Of a DNA stretch of 64,000 nt, positions 33,121-41,830 are shown one piece after another (within the stretch, counting starts at the first letter, position 1; every line of letters starts with the position of its first letter). Position numbers and translations under genes: made by a program. The stretch lies in the NCBI GenBank assembly GCA_023212695.1, contig JALCCG010000059.1, positions 32,337 through 96,336 of the forward strand. Direction: 5' to 3'. The notes beneath the pieces are model-generated. The model was given only the letters and a program-made list of their open reading frames with translations. It was not told the origin of the DNA and ran no database searches. Source of the stretch: Sporisorium sorghi. Lineage: Eukaryota > Basidiomycota > Ustilaginomycetes > Ustilaginales > Ustilaginaceae.

Positions 33121-34287
33121 GTTGGTCTCGCTTTTCTGCTCTTGCCGAGTTGGGTTCCTTGGACTCCCGTCGATCCATCAGAAAAGGAGCTTCGCTTGAT
33201 CTCTGTTGCAAGAAGCACAATAGCAACAGCCCCTTGCCTCGAAGATGACGACAGAGCAACACTGAAGGATGATGCTGCATGACGCCTGTTTTGCTTTGTG
33301 TCGAAGATACAGCGTCCAATGTCGGCCCCTTTTCCTGCTTTGAATTCAGTCATGCTCAGCTAGGAGACCGCTGATAGAGTCTCTGTCTTGGCAAGCAGAA
33401 GCAGAGAGCGAGAGAGCAAGGAGAGAGTTGATTGCGACAAACGGTAATCCTATTTTTCCGGATGAGCCGAAGTGGGAGGAGTAGGAGAGAGAGAGAGAGC
33501 CACCAAGCGGATCGACAGCCAAACTTGTTGCAGCACACCCGCGCTCTTCGACAAAGTCACACTCTGGCTGGGCTGGGCTGGGCTGCGGGCTGCTTGATGC
33601 AGGTCTTTTGTCTTTCCAATTCCTCTGCTCTTGTGCCTCTTGCAATATGCCCCCCCCCCCCCCTTCCGACGTCACACACTCAAAGTTGCACTTCATCACA
33701 CACAAAGACAATGACAGAGACTGCAGAGACTGCAACCAACTCTACCTCTCTCTCTCTCTCTTTCTGTTCAGTCACAAATTTTGACAGTTCTCTCGCTTGG
33801 AGCACAATCTCTGCCTCGCTAAGAGCGTCGAACAGCTGTTGACCTTTTCCTCCTCTCCTTGCTCCTTGCTCGTTGCTCCATCTCCGTCTCCATCTCCTCC
33901 TCCCTTCTCATCTCTATCATCCTCCTCATCGTCGTCGTCGTCGTCGACATCAGCCAGCGTTCGATTGACACTCCTCTTCCGGAGTCAGCTCATCGTTCTG
34001 GATTCACCTTCCGCCTCGTCATCGTCCAGCGGCTTCATCACCATCACCTCCAAGCCATCTCCTCCATCTTGGCCCACATTTGACCGTCTAGATCCCATTG
34101 CTCCATCTACAGACCCACCGCACGGCCATCGACCCAACCCTTCGCTCGACAGCTGGCCACTTGTCGTCTGCATGCCCCAAAAAGCATCTGCACTTTGCAC
34201 CTCGTTGCCCCATTTCGCTTGTGTCACGCGAGCGTCTCAACTCCCCCTAGACACGGTCAGCAAAGTGCTCGATCAGCCTCCAGCACC

Positions 34288-37200
34288 ATGGCCACTCTCC
34301 TCTCTTCACCCATCGCGCCTGCGCCAAAGTTCGACCTCTTCCAACAACCCAGCTCGCCTAAATGCTACGCCAACAACGATGACCTCCCCGCCGACTTTGA
34401 CAAATCCTTTGGCTCCTCCATGTCCATCTCGGATTCCTTGGACGGTCACGGCTCCCAGGCATTCCCAGCCTTGTCACCACCTCCTCAACCCTTCCTCTTC
34501 GGAAGCAGCAGCCTCGGTCTCGCTCAGAGCCTAGCATCAGCCAACAAGGACCACAACCAACCCTTTCTCCACAATGTCTACCCCGAACCATCAAAACAGC
34601 ACCACGCTTTTCGACCCTCGCCACACCCTTCCAACACTCTCGGTGCCGCCATGGGCACAACCCTCAATGCCCGCTCTCCCGGTCTCGCCGCCAAGATGAG
34701 CTCTCCAAGAGATATGGACATCTCGCCAGCGCCCGTCGCCCCGCTCCTCTCTCACATCCGCCCATCCCCATCCGATGCGCTCCCCAAGCTCTTGGACAAC
34801 ATCCACGTAGGTGCATCCGCCGACTTGGCATCCACCCAAGACCGTCTTCACCCCGTCCTCGGTGCATCCAGTCGTCCCAGACCCATGGCTACCGAGCGCA
34901 AGTCCTCGCTTCAACTCGCCCACACCATGTCTTCGCGCCTCTTTGGCGCCGAGATCGCCCTCAACTCGCAGCGCATCTTCGTTCAAGATCAGGAATTGCT
35001 AAGCAGCCCAGACAAGGAGCCCCCTCCCAAGCGTAGACCCAACTCGCTCCCCACCAGGCAGAGCGAGGCCAACGAGCGCATCTCTCAGCTTTCATCGGCG
35101 CTCATGGGTGTCGCATCAGCCAGGCCACGACCTGCCCTCTCGGCCACCTTTGCCGACCGTGATCCATGCTTGGCTGCTGCTGCGTCGTCCTCCTCTTCAA
35201 GACCCAGCTCCAGCCTGGCTGTGCGAAATCGCCTCTCCGACTCGGGTCTCGTACCCGGCGCACGTTCCAGCAAGCGCTCTTCACGCGCAGGCTCGGCCGC
35301 TTCCTTCTTTGAAGAGGTCGAGAACGAGCTCGGAGCACGTCGCACGCTCTCGCAAAACGACCAAAAGCCAGACGACGATCTCTGGCAGCAGCGCTCGCCC
35401 ATCAGCGAGCCTGGCCATGAGGACGAAGAAGATGCCGAGGACGGCATCAACCCCTCGCCCTCGCCCTCGCCCTCGATGAACTCGATCTCCGGCGCCATGG
35501 CCGGATACTTTTTCGATCCCTTGTCCCCCGAAAAGCTTGGAAGCAGGCTAGGCATGGCGCCCGTCGAAGGGCCCAACCTGCTTGCCGCCATGTCGAGCAC
35601 CGCTGCTTGCCCAAGCGTCTCTTCGCGCCCTGCCTCGTCCCCCTGCACCAGGATGCCTCCGCCCAAGCGCACCACTTTGTTGGGAACGCGCGCCTTTGAG
35701 CGCGCCAACACCATGGCCGTGGTCCCTAGGGTCGCTTCCGGCTCCAATCCAGGCTCAGGCGTCGGTGCACTCCGCACCTCGTTGGGCAAGCGTGCCAACC
35801 CCTACGTCAAGCGCCCTTCGCTCGCCAACGACCAGCCCGCCATCAAGAGCGCCTATCCTGTGCTTGGCGTCAGCGGTCAGACCAACAGAGTGGTTCGCCC
35901 CACTGCTCCAGCACCTCGCCGATGCTTCTCTGCCTTTGACCAGAGCTCCGTCCTCCGAGGTGCAGGTGCTTCGGCGGGAGCGTCTAAGCTCAGCGCTAAC
36001 GTTTACAGCAGCAGCAGCAGCGTCGACTCTCCCGTCTCTCCTGATCGACGCCGCCCGCAGCTTTCTGGTCATGGCGAGGTGACCGACGCCAATGGCTCGC
36101 CCATCGCTCCAGCAATGCGTACTCGTGCACGTCGCGGCTTTTTGCGTCGCGGCAGCAAGGACGACAGCTCCCCTCTCGCGTATGGCACGGGCATGAAGCG
36201 CAGCAGCTCGAGGGGCAACGACACCATGATGGACGACCTGGCGCTCGGCGATCCTGCCTACGCCAACTCGCCTGCCAGTGCAGAGAGCCTGCCCGGCTTT
36301 GGCGCTTCAGAGAAAGAAGGCAAAATCCTCCCCTGCTTCAATGTCAAGGACGACGGTCTCATGCGCATCACGCCCCACACCATGACGGATCTGCTCGCAG
36401 GCAAGTACACCAACGCCATCATGAGCTTCCAGGTCGTCGACTGCCGATTCGGCTACGAGTACGACGGCGGTCACATTCCCGGCGCCATCAACCTCAGCAC
36501 GGTCGAAAAGGTGGTCGGCCATTTCCTCGAGCCCGGTCAGGGCCGTCATTCCAACGGCGAGCCGCTTCCTGAGCGATCGCAGAGTGGCAAGGCCGACAGG
36601 TTTGGCAACCGTCGCAAGCACGTCTTGGTCTTCCATTGCGAGTTTAGCTGCAAGCGAGCGCCCACCATGGCTTTGGCCTTGCGACAGGCCGATCGAGCGC
36701 TGGCCCACGACTATCCGAATTGCCACTTCCCCGAGATCTACATCTTGCAGGGCGGCTACTGCAACTTTTTCCAGACCTACGCCAACCTGTGCGAGCCTCG
36801 GCAGTACATCTGCATGGACGACCCGAGGTTTTTGGCAAAGAGGTCGACCGAGCTCAATGGCTTCCGAAAGCAGTTCTCGCGTCATCGCAGCTTCACGTAC
36901 GGCGAGGGAAAGAGGCAGTCTCTGGGTCAGAACATGGCCTCGCGCGGCGCTGCACGACAGTCGATCAAGGAAGAGGAGGACTCGTCGTCGTCGTTGATGG
37001 AGGAGTCGCCGTGTCCTGGTGGAGCCTCGAAGCTTGGGCCACGACTGCTGGCAGCTGAAGCAGCAGAGCATGCAGAGCATGCACGCGGTTCGTCAGCGAT
37101 CGCGTCTGAAGAGGTGACTGGTTTGGGTGCGGCAGCTGTGGCGGCAGCAGCTGGAGACACCAGCTTCGGCAGTGTCGGCGACTCGTCTTTCGAGGATGGC

Positions 37201-37344
37201 ATTGGTGACAGTCCGTGTGCTGCCGCCGGCAGTCGCAAGCCGGCTATGATCCTGCAGCCTCGAATGGGCTCGTTGGGTGTTGCTCGTCGGCCGCTGTTGC
37301 GTGCTGGGACTACGGGCAATATTCTTTCTCGGTACATGTCGTGA
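34288..37344 (+). CDS. CDC25: M-phase inducer phosphatase CDC25
   Basis: 1018 aa from the ATG at 34288 (the longer frame begins at a non-ATG codon). The rhodanese-like catalytic domain covers about 690-850. It has the DCR motif with Asp718, GGHIPGAINL, and the P-loop HCEFSCKRAP with Cys784 as nucleophile and Arg790 (CX5R), followed by YILQGGYCNFF and the CMDDPRF end typical of Cdc25. The 690-residue N-terminus is disordered and rich in S/T-P sites, expected to be the regulatory region. Known role: removal of inhibitory Tyr phosphate from Cdk1 to trigger G2/M, opposed by Wee1; in smuts G2 control by Cdc25 is tied to filament formation and virulence. The 3.8 kb repeat-rich upstream region suggests complex control. 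Confidence 0.96.
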   Translation: MATLLSSPIAPAPKFDLFQQPSSPKCYANNDDLPADFDKSFGSSMSISDSLDGHGSQAFPALSPPPQPFLFGSSSLGLAQSLASANKDHNQPFLHNVYPEPSKQHHAFRPSPHPSNTLGAAMGTTLNARSPGLAAKMSSPRDMDISPAPVAPLLSHIRPSPSDALPKLLDNIHVGASADLASTQDRLHPVLGASSRPRPMATERKSSLQLAHTMSSRLFGAEIALNSQRIFVQDQELLSSPDKEPPPKRRPNSLPTRQSEANERISQLSSALMGVASARPRPALSATFADRDPCLAAAASSSSSRPSSSLAVRNRLSDSGLVPGARSSKRSSRAGSAASFFEEVENELGARRTLSQNDQKPDDDLWQQRSPISEPGHEDEEDAEDGINPSPSPSPSMNSISGAMAGYFFDPLSPEKLGSRLGMAPVEGPNLLAAMSSTAACPSVSSRPASSPCTRMPPPKRTTLLGTRAFERANTMAVVPRVASGSNPGSGVGALRTSLGKRANPYVKRPSLANDQPAIKSAYPVLGVSGQTNRVVRPTAPAPRRCFSAFDQSSVLRGAGASAGASKLSANVYSSSSSVDSPVSPDRRRPQLSGHGEVTDANGSPIAPAMRTRARRGFLRRGSKDDSSPLAYGTGMKRSSSRGNDTMMDDLALGDPAYANSPASAESLPGFGASEKEGKILPCFNVKDDGLMRITPHTMTDLLAGKYTNAIMSFQVVDCRFGYEYDGGHIPGAINLSTVEKVVGHFLEPGQGRHSNGEPLPERSQSGKADRFGNRRKHVLVFHCEFSCKRAPTMALALRQADRALAHDYPNCHFPEIYILQGGYCNFFQTYANLCEPRQYICMDDPRFLAKRSTELNGFRKQFSRHRSFTYGEGKRQSLGQNMASRGAARQSIKEEEDSSSSLMEESPCPGGASKLGPRLLAAEAAEHAEHARGSSAIASEEVTGLGAAAVAAAAGDTSFGSVGDSSFEDGIGDSPCAAAGSRKPAMILQPRMGSLGVARRPLLRAGTTGNILSRYMS

Positions 37345-38063
37345 CACAAGAGACTACACCTGCATTCCATTTCTCCCCTTTTGCTCTCATCTTTGCATTT
37401 GTCTCCCCTTTCATCAGCAGTCTCGGCTGTTCTTTTTGTTCAGTCTGTTTCGTCGCATCATCCTTGTCAATGCATACCACTTTGTTTCGCACTTTGCTAG
37501 TGTGTGCCTTCCTACGAGCTGAATTGTTGAAGCGAAAGAGGCAGGGCGATGGATGCGGAAGACGATCGACGTTGCACAGTCTGTGCACGACTAAGGTTTG
37601 CATGTGTAGGATTTGGAATTGGAGCTCCGACGAATGGGGCGAAAAATCGGGTCGAGAAAAAAAAGGATGCGGTGCTCGACAGGTGTGCAGAAGAGGAGCT
37701 TGCGCAGGTTGAGCATCTAGCCAGCGTGGTTTCATGCTGCGTATTGTTCCGACTTGGTTAAGGTAGGAGTGCGAGTGTGAGGGCTGTGTTGAGGTGATGT
37801 CGCTGTGCGTGGTCACGTGGGAGGGATGGGGTGTAAGGGTGGATTGAGGCGCTGGGCAGTGCTGAAGAACGTAGCAGAGTGGTCTATAGGGGGGGGTGCT
37901 GGTGGTGAGCGTTGCGTCTAGCACCTTGGTCTTGGTGAGCGCGGGGTGTTAGGCTGTATAAGAAGCCAGGTGTCTTCTGAGTCTTTCTCTTTCAGACCAC
38001 CGTACAGCAGCGCATCATCCCCTCCTCTCCATCCACCACCAGCCCCAACCCCTTCCGTGGAGT
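37345..38063. other. Spacer between CDC25 and the PL14 relic
   Basis: A TATA-like GTATAAG lies at about 37956-37962, followed by a CT-rich stretch ending TTTCAG at 37994. No ATG here opens in frame with the downstream lyase sequence. No other gene seen. Confidence 0.4.
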
Positions 38064-39089
38064 GTGGATGTGAGAGCGGGTGCGGTGGTAAGGAGGCCGA
38101 GGCGGGCGGTCAAGCGACAAGATTCGTCGACGAGTGCGCATCGCTCGACACGCACCACCTCCTCCGCGTCTGTCTCGACACGCACCCGCACCTCCTCGTC
38201 CTCCTCCATCACGGACACAACATCACACACCCCCCCCCCCCCTCCCCCCCCCCCAACAACGTCGTCCGGCACCACCCCTCCGCCCACACCGACCCCGAAA
38301 CCGCCCGGCAGCGCGCTCTCCATCCTCTACCCCGCACACTCGTACACGCCCTCCGCCCTCCCCGTCGGCGGCACGCAGTTCTACGCCCTCTCCCCGTTCG
38401 ACCTCACCCTCGCCTCGAGCGTCACTTTGAACTACTCAGTCTTTTTGCCCCAATACTGGGACTTTGTGTTCGGCGGCACCGAAGGGTGTGGCGGCGGCAA
38501 TGACGCCCAAAACTGCTGGAGCACCCGTATGGCGTGGCGCGCAGGCGGCGCAGGCGAGCTGTACGCGTATCTGCCGCAGGCAAAGCAGAATACCAGCGCC
38601 ATGTTGAAAGTAAAGCCGTTATAGCTATGTCAATGCTAACTATGGCATGTGAGTGCATCCTTGCCCGTCTTGTTGGAAGGAGACGCGGGTGGAACTGACA
38701 TCCTCGATCGCACAGCTCGCTGGGCAGAGGCGCATTCAACTTCTCAAAAGCAGGCTGGACAGATATCTCGCAGACCGTCACGCTGCAGACTAACGATACG
38801 CACCCAGACGGCATCGTCCAGATCGCAGTCAACGGCTCGACGGTTATACACTACGACCAGGTGTATTATCCGACCGGCATCAAGGGGATCTTGTTCTCGA
38901 CGTGAGTACGCAGAGGTTTGGAAGCGTGTAGAGTGTGTCAGGAAGTAGAGAAGCTGACGTGATCGGGTGCGGTGATGCAGGTTCTTTGGTGGGGCAACGC
39001 CGGAGTGGGCGACGCCGGTGGATCAGTATTCGTACTTCCGGGATTTTAGCGTTCGGGTGAATGGGTTGCGGTCGACCAAGCGGAGGTGA
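38064..39089 (+). pseudogene. Polysaccharide lyase family 14-like gene, apparently disrupted
   Basis: Three exons: to 38648, 38716-38901 and 38981-39089. The introns have GTGAGT donors and CAG acceptors, the second with a clear CTGAC branch. Exon 1 carries a Ser/Thr/Pro-rich mucin-like linker after a KR dibasic site, then a PL14-type fold start (LYPAHSYTPS, GGTQFYALSPF, WDFVFGGTEGCGGG, STRMAWRAGGAGELYAYLP). After a one-base slip near 38616-38621, the frame continues as YSYVNANYG joined to SLGRGAFNFSKAGW in exon 2, then GIKGILFST and FFGGATPEWATP in exon 3. Two defects are visible: this frameshift, which leads to TAG at 38622, and no ATG in frame before 38064 for the signal peptide expected of a secreted lyase. 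The family cleaves glucuronan/alginate-like uronic polymers. A sequencing error or a missed 5' exon could also explain the defects. Confidence 0.62.
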
Positions 39090-39217
39090 TGCGCTGCGAT
39101 GCTGCTGGAACGACTCGCACACGCCTCGAATGTAGAGAACTTATCGTCAGAACCACACTTGTACATCGCATCGCCATCGGATTCGCAGAAACATCGCTTC
39201 CACTTGGCATTCAGTCT

Positions 39218-41167
39218 CTACACCTGCTTGAACATCGTCACAAAGTCCACCTTCCCTTTCCGCTCCTCGTCCAAACTCGGACTGGCCGGATCCACACTAT
39301 ACCCCATCCTCTCATAAAACGCCCTCGCCGGCTGATTCTCGTCAAACACCGTGAGCATCACCTTCCTCATCCTCGCCTGCTTGCCGAGCTCGAACACCAC
39401 ATCCATCAGCTCCCTGCCCAGGCCATCGCGCTGGTTGCGCTGCCGCACCTGGATCTCGTACAGGTACACCACCTCGACCTCCTCCTCGCCCTCGCGTGCC
39501 GTCGGGTCCTCGGACGCGCACGGCTCCGTGTCAAAGCGGAACATGGCGAACGCGGCGATCTCGGCGCCTTCCTCCGCAGGCGGGCGCACGATCGCAAAGC
39601 GCGACTGCTCGTCGAACAGCTCGCGCTTTTTGCTCGTGGGTTTCCACCCCAGAGTCGAGTTGCGGTACATGCTCTTCATGTTGGCTTCGAACAGCGCGAA
39701 GACGCGCTTGCGCTGTTCGGAGGAGAGCTGCGAGGCGTCGACGAGCTCGAGGGAGAAGTTGGCGGTCTTGAGACGGGGCGAGATCGGGTTGCGCGCGCGT
39801 GTGGAGCGCGATTTTTGGAGAAGCTTGAGCAGGTCTGCAGCCGAACTGCTGCGGGCGGCTGCGAGCGCGGCTGCGTAGTCGATCGTGTCCGAGCCAATGC
39901 TGGATTTGAGTTTCTTGGATGGAGAAGGTGAAGATGTTTGAGCATCTGAATCTTGCTTCTCCACCTTGACTTTGTCAGAAGCGCTAGTAGTCGCCCCGGC
40001 AGCAGCAGCAGCGTCCTTCAACGCCTTGCCCTTGCGACCCAGCAGCCCGTTCGCCTTCAACGGACACGGCCTATCCCTATCCACCTGCGCCTCCTCCGCC
40101 CCACTCGCCTGCTCCTCCTTGACCGTCGCAAACCCCTTCGCCGAGCAATTCGCACACCGCTTGCCATGCTGGATCAGCAGCACGTGCAGCGCATACTTCA
40201 AACGACCCGGCACCCTCTCATGCAGATGATAGTACGTCTGATCGCGGTTCGCCTTCTCCGGCACCCACCCCAACGCCTTGCACAGCCTGAAGACATGCGT
40301 GTCCACAGCCATGCTCTCGCGCCCAATACAGAACGCCAGCACGCAACTGGCGACTTTCGGACCTACACCGTTGAACCCGACGAGCTCCTGCATGATCTCG
40401 TCGTCGGTCGCGGTGTGCAGGTGGTCGAGCGAGAGCTTGCCGTACTTGTCGTGGGTTTGGGCGAGGATGCCCTTGATGGTGCGCGCCTTGTTGTTCGCGA
40501 GGCCGCCGCAGCGGATGGCGTCGACGAGCTCGGACTCGGGAGCGGCGTGGATCGCGTCCCAGTTCTGACGCCCGAAGTGCTCTGTGAGCGAGCGGTGCGC
40601 TGCGGCCGAGTTGCGGTTCGACGTGTTGCAGCTCAGCACGGTGCGCACTACGGCGTCGAGGACGGAGGGCACGTCGCCGCACCCGCCCCAGCTGTCCTCG
40701 CCCTTGGGCACGGTGTATCTGGGCAGACCGCGCCCGCCGTCGGACTCGCGCTTGTAGCCGTGGAACTCGCCCAGGATCCACGCGACGCGCTCGGCCTCTG
40801 CGGCGGTGGGCAAAGGGTGGTCCGGAAACGGTGAGCCGAGGATGGACGTCTTGTAGGACGCCAGCTTGCGTTCGGACGTGGATTGTTTTTTAGTCGGCGA
40901 GGCGGGTGCGCTTTTTTCGTCAATCTCCTCTTCCTTTTTGACGGAGGAGGAGACGGTGGCGAGCAGATCGCCAACCTCGGCAGTCTCGTTCTTGACGCTG
41001 ACGCCTGCTCCTCCTCGCTTGCGCTTGCCGCGCGCAGGCGAACCACCGACCGAACTCGGCGTGGGCGGCAGCTCGATGTCTTCCACTTCGGCCTTGATCG
41101 CTGGCGAAGCCGTCGAGTGTGCGCTACTCTTGCGCGGTGAGCTCCTCGTCGGCGTCGCAGACGTCAT
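39218..41167 (-). CDS. Fusion protein: HhH-GPD DNA glycosylase plus NatD (Naa40) N-acetyltransferase
   Basis: 649 aa, one uninterrupted frame from the ATG at 41167. Residues 1-105 are Ser/Lys-rich with basic patches (RGKRKRGG). The glycosylase domain covers about 167-335: LSCNTSNRNS in the EndoIII-like LLSxQT position, the helix-hairpin-helix FNGVGPKVAS with Lys271 where bifunctional glycosylases have the catalytic lysine, and VDTHVFRL with Asp289. Cys338, Cys341 and Cys368 may be what remains of a Fe-S cluster. A charged Ala/Ser linker (about 380-460) contains no Met. The GNAT domain covers about 463-647: NMKSMYRNSTLGWKP, YEIQVRQRNQRDGLG (acetyl-CoA loop near 579-584) and KVMLTVFDENQPARAFYERMGY, which match Naa40/NatD. 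NatD acetylates the N-termini of histones H4 and H2A. Fusion of these two activities is, to my knowledge, unusual. Confidence 0.9.
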   Translation of the reverse strand: MTSATPTRSSPRKSSAHSTASPAIKAEVEDIELPPTPSSVGGSPARGKRKRGGAGVSVKNETAEVGDLLATVSSSVKKEEEIDEKSAPASPTKKQSTSERKLASYKTSILGSPFPDHPLPTAAEAERVAWILGEFHGYKRESDGGRGLPRYTVPKGEDSWGGCGDVPSVLDAVVRTVLSCNTSNRNSAAAHRSLTEHFGRQNWDAIHAAPESELVDAIRCGGLANNKARTIKGILAQTHDKYGKLSLDHLHTATDDEIMQELVGFNGVGPKVASCVLAFCIGRESMAVDTHVFRLCKALGWVPEKANRDQTYYHLHERVPGRLKYALHVLLIQHGKRCANCSAKGFATVKEEQASGAEEAQVDRDRPCPLKANGLLGRKGKALKDAAAAAGATTSASDKVKVEKQDSDAQTSSPSPSKKLKSSIGSDTIDYAAALAAARSSSAADLLKLLQKSRSTRARNPISPRLKTANFSLELVDASQLSSEQRKRVFALFEANMKSMYRNSTLGWKPTSKKRELFDEQSRFAIVRPPAEEGAEIAAFAMFRFDTEPCASEDPTAREGEEEVEVVYLYEIQVRQRNQRDGLGRELMDVVFELGKQARMRKVMLTVFDENQPARAFYERMGYSVDPASPSLDEERKGKVDFVTMFKQV

Positions 41168-41830
41168 CGTGAATGTCCTAGCGCGGTAGAAACTGCTCGA
41201 GACGTGGGAAACCGTGAAAGACGTGCGATTGAAGCGGAATGGGCCCGGCAAAGTGGTAGAAACGCCCAGCCGCTGTGCAGCGGCAACAGCTACAGAGTTG
41301 GACCGAATCCTGGCGATCGGTCGTTTCTCTAACCTGTTCTCGCTCGGTCCTAGACGTGATTGATGTTCTTGACCGTTGTAACCAGACCCTCGTGTAGGAA
41401 ATCGGTCAGTTTGTACAAAGTCGTCGCCGTAAGGGGATGTGGAACACCGTTGCGGGATGATAGGAGTGTGCAGTGGGCACTGGTGGCGTAGAAGCAAAAT
41501 GATCGAGAAGAACTTGCCCGCTCAGCTTGTGTCGTAGCCCCACACACACACACACACACCAACGGCAAGCTTCTGCTTATACGACCATGACGTCGAACGA
41601 GCTGCTTAGCCGAGGTTTCAGGCACTTGGCCAGTGTCCTCTGCTCAGGTGGAGGCCGCAACGGCATTTTTGCGACCCTTCCATCCTGTACTAGGCTCGAC
41701 CTAACAAATGCCAAAAATTGATCGATACCGTCGACGGCGACAAAGATGCCTCTCACACCATCACTCGAAGCACCCACCCTTCAAAGGAGCACATTCACAT
41801 GTATGCGGGTATCATCGTCATTGCCTTCCT
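41168..41830. other. Spacer upstream of the glycosylase-NatD gene
   Basis: The glycosylase frame stays open on the minus strand for 110 codons upstream of its ATG (to 41497) but has no ATG there. A CA array lies at 41540-41560. No separate gene supported. Confidence 0.4.

Larger units (their letters stand above)
30492..34287. promoter_or_regulatory. 3.8 kb divergent spacer between POL5 and CDC25, repeat-rich
   Basis: No gene is supported; ORFs run through homopolymers or start at non-ATG codons. It contains T19 (30744-30762), A23 (30906-30928), a TCGCA pentanucleotide array (31079-31118), T24 (32930-32953), T23 (32971-32993), A61 (33058-33118), C14 (33650-33663) and CT-rich stretches near 33740-33770 and 33840-33930. 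The last ~600 bp are pyrimidine-rich on the + strand and probably form the CDC25 leader. Confidence 0.5.

Noticed and set aside
32859..33353. ORFs containing long poly-Lys or poly-Phe
   Set aside because: They result only from translation of A61 and T23/T24 homopolymers.
30744..33663. Homopolymers as marks of a transposon insertion
   Set aside because: No reverse transcriptase, transposase, terminal repeats or target-site duplication was found in the spacer.
38610..38624. A 15-base intron (GTAAAG...TAG) to explain the frameshift in the PL14 gene
   Set aside because: Far shorter than any spliceosomal intron; a one-base slip explains the break better.
39218..40000. Separate, independent NatD gene
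   Set aside because: The frame is continuous with the glycosylase and there is no Met in the linker from which a separate protein could begin.
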